The notes beneath the pieces were generated by a model. It worked only from the letters and a program-made list of their open reading frames with translations. It was not told the DNA's origin and did not search any database. From Massilia sp. TS11 (GTDB lineage Bacteria > Pseudomonadota > Gammaproteobacteria > Burkholderiales > Burkholderiaceae_D), in NCBI RefSeq assembly GCF_022012445.1, contig NZ_JAKLTS010000015.1:1-64000 (forward strand): a stretch of DNA of 64,000 nucleotides, in the 5' to 3' direction. Position numbers and translations under genes: made by a program. This document shows positions 57,264-64,000 of this stretch, in pieces. Every line of letters begins with the position of its first letter. The first letter of the stretch is position 1.

Positions 57264-58766
57264 TCAGGGCAGCAGCTGCTCGAGCGCCACGGTGAAGCCC
57301 TGCCCTTCCGGTTTCAGCAGCCGTCCGGTCTCATACAGAATCGTGGCGCGCGCCTGCACATAGGCCAGCTGATAGGCCAGGCGCCCCTGGATCGCATTAT
57401 TCAGGCGGTCTTCCACATTCAGTACGTCGATCAGGGTGGCGGTGCCGAGCTGGCGCTTGGTCACCGTGTCGCGCAGGGCGGCGCGGTAGCGCTCCACCGA
57501 CACGGCCGATGAAGCCAGCTGGGCTTCGACCGCGCGCAGATTGCCATAGGCCGCTTCCACATTCGCCAGGATGCTCTGTTCGAGCGCCTCGCGGCGCAGG
57601 CGCGCGCTGTCGGCATTGGCCAGCGCCGTCAACAGCGGGCCTTCGGTGGCGGCATTCGCCATCGGCAGCGAAAAACTCAGCTTGGCCGACAAGCCCGGGC
57701 CGGCGGTGCGTGCGGTCGGATCAAAGGCGGCCGGATTGGCGCGCGTACCCTCTTTCAGGCCGGCGTAGTAGGCGCCCAGCTCCAGGTCCACCGTGGGGCG
57801 CGTGGCCAGGCGCGCGCCGGCCAGACGCTCCTGCGCCGCCTGTTCGCGCAGGCGCAGGGCCTGCAGATCGGCGCGCCGTTCCAGTGCCTGCTGGCGCAGG
57901 CTCTCCAGCAGGCTGGCGCCGGCCTGCTCGGGCAGGATTTCGGCCGGCAGCGGCAAGGCCTCGGTGGCGACGGCATCCATGCCAAACAGGCGCGCCAGGG
58001 CAAAGCGGCCGTCGCGCGCCTTTTGTTCGGCGCCGATGCGCGCGGTCTCGCGCTCCTTCACGGCGGCCTGCATCAGGTTCAGTTCCGCCGGCGGCAGTTC
58101 GTCGGCCGCCACCAGCTTTTCGGTCTCGCGCTGCAGCTGGCGCACGCGCTGCTCGGCGCCCAGCGCCACCTGGGCCGAGGCCTGGCGCGAGGCCCAGTCC
58201 CAATACGCCTGCACCACGGCCAGCACGGTGCGCGCGACCACCTGTTCGGTGTCGCGCAGGCTGGCCTGATATTCGAGGCCGGTGGCATTGCGCACGGCCA
58301 GCGCCTCGCGCCCGGCGTTTTTCTGCAGCGGCAGGCGCAGGCCGAAACTGAGCTTGTCGACGTTCTGGCGCGGGATGTTCTGTGCCTGCTGCACGTCGTC
58401 GCGCGTGCTGGTCAGCGCATAGGCGCCAGTGAGCACATAGCCGTTCTCCAGCTGACGGCTGGCGCCGAGGCTGTAGCTGTTGACGTTCAGGTCCTGGTCC
58501 ACTCCGGCCGCCAGAAAGCGCGCGCGCTCGTCGGCACGCAGCGGGCGCAGATCGCGGTTCTGGCCTGCGCTGGCCGTCAGCACCGTGTCAAAGGCGGCCT
58601 CGCTGCTCTTGCGCGCCCCGGCGCTGGCACCTTCCGCGTAGCGCTGCAGCTGGATGTCGGGGCTGCGCTGCAGGCCGAGGGCGATGGCGTCGCGCAGGGC
58701 CAGGCCCTCGGCCGCCTGGGCGGCGGCGCTGGCCAGCAGCAGGGACAGGAACAGTGGCCGCATCAT
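57264..58766 (-). CDS. TolC-family outer-membrane channel of the NHLM exporter
   Basis: A 500-residue outer-membrane efflux protein. Signal peptide (MMRPLFLSLLLASAAAQAA), then two outer-membrane-factor repeats with long helices; the end of the second carries LIDVLNVEDRLNNAIQGR. It is longer and clearly different from the tolC at 26134-27450, so it is a dedicated exit channel rather than a copy. The ATG directly follows the stop codon of the cyclic-nucleotide-binding gene (TGA-ATG), so translation is coupled. It is the last gene of the minus-strand NHLM operon. A second ATG one codon later is equally possible. Confidence 0.88.
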   Translation of the reverse strand: MMRPLFLSLLLASAAAQAAEGLALRDAIALGLQRSPDIQLQRYAEGASAGARKSSEAAFDTVLTASAGQNRDLRPLRADERARFLAAGVDQDLNVNSYSLGASRQLENGYVLTGAYALTSTRDDVQQAQNIPRQNVDKLSFGLRLPLQKNAGREALAVRNATGLEYQASLRDTEQVVARTVLAVVQAYWDWASRQASAQVALGAEQRVRQLQRETEKLVAADELPPAELNLMQAAVKERETARIGAEQKARDGRFALARLFGMDAVATEALPLPAEILPEQAGASLLESLRQQALERRADLQALRLREQAAQERLAGARLATRPTVDLELGAYYAGLKEGTRANPAAFDPTARTAGPGLSAKLSFSLPMANAATEGPLLTALANADSARLRREALEQSILANVEAAYGNLRAVEAQLASSAVSVERYRAALRDTVTKRQLGTATLIDVLNVEDRLNNAIQGRLAYQLAYVQARATILYETGRLLKPEGQGFTVALEQLLP

Positions 58767-59297
58767 TCAACCCGCGAGCTTCTTCAGCATGCGGTCAAAG
58801 CGCGTGCCGGCCAGGTAGATTTTGTCGACCAGCTCCTCGTTGATCTCTTCCAGTTCGGCCTTGTCCGGCGCGGGGCCATTGCCACCATAGCCGAAACGGC
58901 GCGTGGTGTTGCGCACCCGGTCGGACAGGAAGATCGCCAGCGCGCGGTAGAAGCGCGCGGCAAAGGCCGGGTCGGCGGCGAGCTTCTCGCGCAGCACGGC
59001 ATGCGGCAGGCGCAGCGTGACCACGCCGTCCTTGGCGCGCACGGCGGCCGTGGTCTTGGCCGGATCGACCAGCGACATCTCGCCCAGCACCTCGCCGCTG
59101 CCGAGGGTGACGATCACGGCGCCGCTGCCGGCCACCACCTCCACCTGGCCGTCGAGCACGAAAAACAGCGAGTCCACACGCGTGCCCAGACCAATCAGCT
59201 CCGACCCGCTGGCGAAGGCCGCGCGTTCGCCATTGGCGGCCAGCCAGTCGACATCGTCGTCCAGCAGTTCGCTCAGAATGAACAGGACTTTACGCAC
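58767..59297 (-). CDS. Cyclic-nucleotide-binding-fold accessory protein of the NHLM operon
   Basis: A 176-residue protein. The CRP-type beta barrel spans about 10-115, with LFFVLDGQVEVV and GEVLGEMSLVD. No DNA-binding HTH follows; the C-terminus is a helical tail of about 60 residues. At the place where CRP has the phosphate-binding Arg-Ser-Ala, this protein has Thr82-Thr-Ala preceded by Lys81, so cAMP binding of the usual kind is doubtful. The start is GTG with AAGGAAG upstream; an ATG is not available. It lies between the ABC2 gene (11-base gap) and the TolC-type gene (no gap). A regulatory or adaptor role in export is inferred from position only. Confidence 0.82.
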   Translation of the reverse strand: MRKVLFILSELLDDDVDWLAANGERAAFASGSELIGLGTRVDSLFFVLDGQVEVVAGSGAVIVTLGSGEVLGEMSLVDPAKTTAAVRAKDGVVTLRLPHAVLREKLAADPAFAARFYRALAIFLSDRVRNTTRRFGYGGNGPAPDKAELEEINEELVDKIYLAGTRFDRMLKKLAG

Positions 59298-59308
59298 TCT
59301 ACTTCCTT

Positions 59309-62134
59309 TCAGTGTTGGGCCGACAGCGACTGTTCATCGGCCATGCGCCGGAACAGGCCATCGGCCGCCATCAGTTCGCGGTAGCTGCCATGCTCGGCCA
59401 CGCGGCCGTTTTCCAGCACGATGATCTGGTCGGCGTCGACCAGCGAGGCCAGACGATGGGCGATCACGATGCGGGTGATGCGCAGGCGCGCCAGATTGGC
59501 CATGACGCGCGCCTGGGCCGGGCCATCGAGCAGGCTGGTGGCCTCGTCGAGGAACAGCACCGGCGGCTTGCGCACCAGCGCGCGCGCGATCAGGATGCGC
59601 TGGCGCTGTCCGGCCGAGAGCGTGCTGGCGCCATCGCCGATCACGGTGAACATCCCCATCGGCATGGCGCGGATATCGGCATCGACGGCCGCCGCTTCGG
59701 CTGCGGCCCAGGCTTCGTCCAGGGTCGCGCCGGAGTCGCCGACGATATTCGCAAACAGGTCGCCCGCCAGCAGGCGCGTATCCTGCAGCACCACGCCGAA
59801 CTGGCGGCGCAGTTTGCGCAGGTGGAGTTCGGCCAGGTCCTTGTTATCAAACAGGATCGAGCCCGCGCCCGGCTTCTCGAAGCCGAGCAGCAGGCGCAGC
59901 AGGGTCGACTTGCCCGAGCCCGAGCCGCCCACGATGGCGACGAAATCGCCCGGCTTGGCCAGCAGCGAGACCTCGTGCAGCACCGGCGGGCCGCCCGGGT
60001 AGGCGAAGCTGACGCGATTGACTTCGACCTGGCCGCCGAGCGCACCGGGGTCGGTCTTGCCGGCTTCGGCCTCGGGCAGGGTTTCGAGAATCGGGCGCGC
60101 CTGATTGTAGGCGCCGCCCACGGCGACGATTTCGACCAGGGTTTCGCACAGCCCCAGCACGCCCTTGAACACACCGCCAAAGGCCGCGAAGAAGCCGACG
60201 AATTCGCCGGCCGACAGATGGCCCGGTCCCTGGCTGGCGACCAGATAGCCGGCCAGGCCAAACAGCACCAGCACGGCCAGGTGGTCATAGGCGCGGAAGA
60301 ACACGTTCTCCACCACGCGCAGGCGCGCCATGCCGGTGTTCGGCACCTCGCCGATCGCGTGCTCGCGCGACCACTGGGCAAAGGCGCGTCCTTCGGCGGC
60401 GGCCACGCGCAGCTTGCCCACGCCCTGGATCATATGCAGCACCAGCGCCGACAGCTTGCGCGGCGAGTCCGGCGCATTGGCCGCGATGTGGCGCGTGCGG
60501 CGGCGGAACCAGGTGACCGCGCCGGCGGCCAGCACCACCATGGCCAGGGCCATCAGCGACAGGCTGGCGCTGAACCAGAACAGCACCACGAAGTTCAGGG
60601 CCGAGAAGGCGCCGGCAAAGATGCTGGCGACCGTGCGCGCCGACAGAATGCGGATCACGCGCTGGCAGGCGCGCACGCGCGCCTCCAGATTCGCCACCGT
60701 GTACTTGCGGTGGAAAGCGGCCGGCATGCGCAGCAGGCGATCCCACACGGCTGCCTGGATCGCCATGTCCATCTTGTCCTGGATGCGCAGCACCATCAGC
60801 GAGCGCACCAGCGAGAACACGGCCGAGGTCAGCGACACGCAAAGCAGGGCCAGGCCCATTTGAACCAGCGGCATCTGCTGCGCGCCCGGGATCACCACGT
60901 CCATCACGCGCGCCGAGGCGAGCGGCACCACCAGGCCAAGCAGGCCGATGACGCCGGCCAGCGCGATCACCGCGGCCATTTCGCGCGTCTGCCCGTGCAG
61001 GCCAAAGCGCAGCAGATCGAACTCGTTGAGGGCCTTGTTCGGCAGCGGGCGGTAGAACACAAAGGCGTAGGGCTTCACGCGGCGCGCCGTCTCGGCATTC
61101 ACCGGCACCGCCTTGCCTTCATGGGCATGCAGCAGGTAATTGCGCTGGCCGCCTTCCGGCACCAGCGCGATCGGCAGATCGCTTTCGGCGTCGAAGGCCA
61201 ACAGCGGGCCGTTGTCGGCCTCCCACCAGCGCCCGGTCAGCAGCACCTGGCGGCAGCGCACCCCGTTGGCCTCGGCCAGATCATTGGCCGTATCGGCATT
61301 GGTGCGCCCGCGCCGCACGTCGCGCGTGAACGGCATGCCCAGCACGCGCCCGACATGCTGCATCACCGTCAGCAGCGGGCCCGGGTCCTTTTTGCCGGCG
61401 TCCAGCCAGCTGCGGTCGCCCTCGACCAGGCCGGCCAGCGCGGCCATGCCGGCGTTCAGGTCGTTGGCGTCGCGCAGGCGTGCGTCGCTGATGCGCGCCT
61501 CCTCGTCGGCGCCTTCCGCAAACCCGCGTTCCCAGGCCATCTTGAAGGACAGGTCCCACAGACGCTGCAGGCTGGCCATGCGTACGTCCTGGGCGGCCTC
61601 GCCGAAACGGAAGACGTCGAGCACCACCTCTTCGGCCGCCGTCAGCGCGATCTCGCGCGGCAGCGCCACCAGCGCGCCCGGATGCAGCTCCTCGCCATCG
61701 AGGCCGTCGACCAGCAGGAATCCGGTCTGCACGCGCGCCAGCACCAGCGCCGGGCTGGCGATGCGCTGCCCCTCGTGCGCGGCGAACAGGCCGCGCGTGA
61801 TCGCACAGTCGACCGGCAGGCCAGCCGCCGGCGGCGGCCAGCAGGCGGCCACCGCGCTGGCGCCATTGAGCCAGGGTTCCAATTCGGTGACGGCCGCCGG
61901 CAGCGGCGCCAGACGCGCACCGGCGGCCGGAAAGCCGACCACCCGATAGCGCTGGCGCCCGCACAGCACATCCTGCATCGGCGGCAGCACCGCCGGTCCA
62001 TCGACCTGGCCAAGACCGATCAGCCCACGGCCGCCCGGACGCGGATCGTGCAGGAACAGGCTGAAGGCGCCTGCCTCCAGCAGCGCTCCGTGTTCGAGCG
62101 TGCGCGCCTGGCGCGGCAAAGGCACGGCGTTCAT
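59309..62134 (-). CDS. NHLM bacteriocin system ABC transporter, ATP-binding/permease protein (ABC2 type)
   Basis: A 941-residue half-transporter of the TIGR03797 kind. A soluble N-terminal region of about 390 residues lacks a C39 peptidase signature. The six-helix ABC membrane domain runs from about 395 to 680. The C-terminal ATPase has Walker A GGSGSGKSTLL, signature LSAGQRQRILIARAL and Walker B VLFLDEATSLLDG, all intact. It is expected to pair with the peptidase-containing ABC1 as a heterodimer or act after it. The ATG overlaps the ABC1 stop (ATGA), so the two are translationally coupled. The reading frame upstream of 62134 overlaps ABC1 and is not used. Confidence 0.87.
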   Translation of the reverse strand: MNAVPLPRQARTLEHGALLEAGAFSLFLHDPRPGGRGLIGLGQVDGPAVLPPMQDVLCGRQRYRVVGFPAAGARLAPLPAAVTELEPWLNGASAVAACWPPPAAGLPVDCAITRGLFAAHEGQRIASPALVLARVQTGFLLVDGLDGEELHPGALVALPREIALTAAEEVVLDVFRFGEAAQDVRMASLQRLWDLSFKMAWERGFAEGADEEARISDARLRDANDLNAGMAALAGLVEGDRSWLDAGKKDPGPLLTVMQHVGRVLGMPFTRDVRRGRTNADTANDLAEANGVRCRQVLLTGRWWEADNGPLLAFDAESDLPIALVPEGGQRNYLLHAHEGKAVPVNAETARRVKPYAFVFYRPLPNKALNEFDLLRFGLHGQTREMAAVIALAGVIGLLGLVVPLASARVMDVVIPGAQQMPLVQMGLALLCVSLTSAVFSLVRSLMVLRIQDKMDMAIQAAVWDRLLRMPAAFHRKYTVANLEARVRACQRVIRILSARTVASIFAGAFSALNFVVLFWFSASLSLMALAMVVLAAGAVTWFRRRTRHIAANAPDSPRKLSALVLHMIQGVGKLRVAAAEGRAFAQWSREHAIGEVPNTGMARLRVVENVFFRAYDHLAVLVLFGLAGYLVASQGPGHLSAGEFVGFFAAFGGVFKGVLGLCETLVEIVAVGGAYNQARPILETLPEAEAGKTDPGALGGQVEVNRVSFAYPGGPPVLHEVSLLAKPGDFVAIVGGSGSGKSTLLRLLLGFEKPGAGSILFDNKDLAELHLRKLRRQFGVVLQDTRLLAGDLFANIVGDSGATLDEAWAAAEAAAVDADIRAMPMGMFTVIGDGASTLSAGQRQRILIARALVRKPPVLFLDEATSLLDGPAQARVMANLARLRITRIVIAHRLASLVDADQIIVLENGRVAEHGSYRELMAADGLFRRMADEQSLSAQH

Positions 62135-64000
62135 GCACCCTCCAGAATGCGGCGGCAGGCGCCCTGCGGTTTCGCATACAGCTCGCCGAATTCGCCCTGT
62201 TCGGCGATGCGCCCGTACTCGAGCACCATCACGCGGTCGCAGCGCGCCAGCGTGAAGCGGCGGTGGGTGATCATGATGGTGGTGCAGCCGCGCCGGCGGC
62301 AGTTGTCGAGGATGGCGTTTTCCAGCGTCGCGTCGAGCGAGCTGGTGGCCTCGTCCAGCACCAGGATGCGCGGGTTGGTGCACAGGGCGCGCGCGATGTC
62401 CAGGCGCTGGCGCTGTCCGCCCGAGAGATTGCGCCCGTTCTCGTCCATCTTGGTGTCATATCCCCTGGGCTGGGCCATGATGAAGTCATGGATCATCGCG
62501 TCCTTGGCGGCGGCCACCATCTGCGCCTCGCTCAGGCTCTTGTCCCACAGCGTGAGGTTGTCGCGGATGGTCCCTTCGAAGAACTGGATCTCCTGATCGA
62601 CGTGGGCGACGCAGGCGGCCATGAATTCGCGCGGATAGTCGGCGCGCGCGCGCCCGTCGAACAGCACCTCGCCCGCGACCGCCGGATACATGCCCGCGAT
62701 GATGCGCGCCAGCGAGGACTTGCCGCTGCCCGAAGCGCCGACGATGCCGATGCGCTCGCCCGGCAGGATCGACAGCGAGAGCTTGTTAAACAGGTCGCGG
62801 TCCTGCGGGCTGTAGGCAAAGCGCAGCTCGCGCACGTCCACCGCGCCCGACAGCTTCTGCGACACGTCCACATCCTCGGCCGGCGTGGCGGCCACCTGCG
62901 GATCGGTCTCGCAGCGCAGCACATCGTCAAGGCGCTGCAGGTCGCCGCGCAGGCGCTGCACTTTTTCCAGCACGCCGAACAGGTCCGACATCGGGCGCGC
63001 GAAGTTCACCACCAGCCCCTGGAAGGCGATCAGCATACCGATCGTCAGATAACCGTCCATCACGCGGAAGCCGCCGATCACCAGGATCAGCACCGTATTC
63101 AGCATCATCAGGAAGGCCGGCACCAGCGCATAGCGCGAGCTGGTCGTCTCCATGCGCTGGTTGGCCTTCACCACCTGCGCATGCTGGGCCATGAATTTGC
63201 TGTAGAAGTAGCTGTCGTCGGCCGATGCGGCCAGTGTCTCGATCATCGCGATGCCATTGGCCGCATTGCCCTGCAGGCGGCCATCGGCGATCGCGTAGCT
63301 GACCGAAAGCTCCTGCGTGCGGCGCGCCGCGAACTGGAAGGCCAGCATCGACAGCACCACGATCAGGACGCTGATCCCCGTCAGCAGCGCATCGTAAGTC
63401 AGCATCACCGCCACGAAGAAGAAGGCCAGGCCGCCGTTGATCAAGGCGCGCGCCAGGTCGCCCGAGACCACCTTGGCCACCGACTCATTGAGCTTCAGGC
63501 GCGAGGCCACCTCGTTGGCCGCACGCTGCGCGAAGAAGGGCACCGGCATATGCAGGATGTGCCAGAAATAGCGGCTGGTGGCGGCCAGCGACAGCTTGTT
63601 CTGCAGCTTGAGCAGATGGTCGCCCTGGAGCCAGAGCAGGGCCGCCTCGAGCGCCGTGGCCAGCGCCAGCCCAAGCAGAATCGGCAGGAACCAGCTTTGC
63701 TGATTGTCGATCAGGATGCGGTCGACGAACATGCGCGTGAAGACCGGGATCACCATCCCCGGAATCACCAGGAACAGGCCGGCCAAAGCGGCAAAGGCCA
63801 GGGCCGGCCGGTCCGCCGCCAGGCGCCCCAGCATGGCCTGCAGCAGACCGCCGCTGCGGCTGCGCTTTTCGAATTCCGGTCCCGGTTCGAAAGTCAGCAC
63901 CACGCCGGCGAAGGCGTCCTCGAATTCGGCCATGCCGACCGTGCGGCGGCCGCAGGCCGGATCATTCAGATAGGCCAGGCCGTCCTTGCCGAAGCCCTCC
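62131..64000 (-). CDS. NHLM bacteriocin system ABC transporter, peptidase/ATP-binding protein (ABC1 type), 5' end outside window
   Basis: A partial gene: the frame is open to the right edge, and at least 22 codons lie before the ATG at 63933. They read through a segment typical of the end of a C39 leader-peptidase domain ([11 protein letters not shown], then [19 protein letters not shown]), including the Asp that completes the Cys-His-Asp triad; the Cys and His would be off-window. After it come a six-helix ABC membrane domain and an ATPase with Walker [12 protein letters not shown], signature [15 protein letters not shown] and Walker [13 protein letters not shown]. It should cut the leader from the exported peptide and drive transport. 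The missing N-terminus should be about 100-150 residues. Confidence 0.88.
   Translation of the reverse strand, partial: EGFGKDGLAYLNDPACGRRTVGMAEFEDAFAGVVLTFEPGPEFEKRSRSGGLLQAMLGRLAADRPALAFAALAGLFLVIPGMVIPVFTRMFVDRILIDNQQSWFLPILLGLALATALEAALLWLQGDHLLKLQNKLSLAATSRYFWHILHMPVPFFAQRAANEVASRLKLNESVAKVVSGDLARALINGGLAFFFVAVMLTYDALLTGISVLIVVLSMLAFQFAARRTQELSVSYAIADGRLQGNAANGIAMIETLAASADDSYFYSKFMAQHAQVVKANQRMETTSSRYALVPAFLMMLNTVLILVIGGFRVMDGYLTIGMLIAFQGLVVNFARPMSDLFGVLEKVQRLRGDLQRLDDVLRCETDPQVAATPAEDVDVSQKLSGAVDVRELRFAYSPQDRDLFNKLSLSILPGERIGIVGASGSGKSSLARIIAGMYPAVAGEVLFDGRARADYPREFMAACVAHVDQEIQFFEGTIRDNLTLWDKSLSEAQMVAAAKDAMIHDFIMAQPRGYDTKMDENGRNLSGGQRQRLDIARALCTNPRILVLDEATSSLDATLENAILDNCRRRGCTTIMITHRRFTLARCDRVMVLEYGRIAEQGEFGELYAKPQGACRRILEGA

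Noticed and set aside
59312-62596. A 1094-codon plus-strand open frame opposite the NHLM transporters
   Set aside because: Same type of GC-driven shadow; composition is unlike a real protein and both opposite frames have intact transporter motifs.

Overview
The window reads as a high-GC betaproteobacterial chromosome, most likely Oxalobacteraceae (Massilia, Duganella or Janthinobacterium type). This is inferred from GC- and GCG-rich codon use, betaproteobacterial gene orders (tolC - rhodanese - PCMT; hemH - grpE - dnaK - dnaJ), large numbers of hybrid kinases and c-di-GMP proteins, and short GGGGTC/GACCCC palindromes between genes. No sequence search was run, so the taxon is an inference.

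Layout. 1-2366: a UPF0114 membrane protein and a PuuC-like aldehyde dehydrogenase. 2501-10008: a divergently promoted sodium/solute symporter, a periplasmic binding protein, and a polyamine catabolic set (spuA, spuB and spuC on the minus strand, gabD on the plus strand). 10009-15502: a response-regulator diguanylate cyclase followed by a 1518-residue MASE1/CHASE hybrid kinase. 15582-24851: a long minus-strand block, nadK, recN, hemH, grpE, dnaK, dnaJ, carbonic anhydrase and a thioredoxin-like protein. grpE and dnaK each have a near-consensus RpoH promoter. 24902-29271: two VOC proteins (one is gloA), a small conserved-looking protein, the probable housekeeping tolC, a rhodanese, a PCMT-family methyltransferase and a TetR regulator.

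29300-31810 is a lower-GC islet. It holds a GNAT-like gene, a truncated CoiA-like gene, an S41 peptidase and a candidate small RNA with its own promoter and terminator. 31901-34931: a second S41 peptidase, an unrecognised cysteine-rich protein with an internal duplication, and trxC. 35041-44464: a signalling cluster of a 1651-residue hybrid kinase, an Aer-like chemoreceptor and a GGDEF-EAL protein. 44525-48243: a YkgJ-type protein, uppP, recQ and trmB. 48348-53901: an HlyD / RbbA-like ABC / ABC-2 permease / CerR-type regulator efflux operon with a palindromic candidate operator. 54157-54230: tRNA-Gly(CCC).

54334 to the right edge is the most distinctive region. It is the export half of an NHLM-type RiPP (bacteriocin-like peptide) system: two ABC transporters, one of which keeps the end of a C39 leader-peptidase domain before running off the window, a cyclic-nucleotide-binding-fold protein, a dedicated TolC-family channel and an NHLM-type HlyD adaptor. 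The adaptor gene lies 7 bases behind a membrane diguanylate cyclase, which suggests that peptide export and c-di-GMP signalling are linked. The precursor peptide and any modification enzymes are not in the window and would be expected to the right. No CRISPR array, complete insertion sequence, integrase, rRNA or replication origin was seen.
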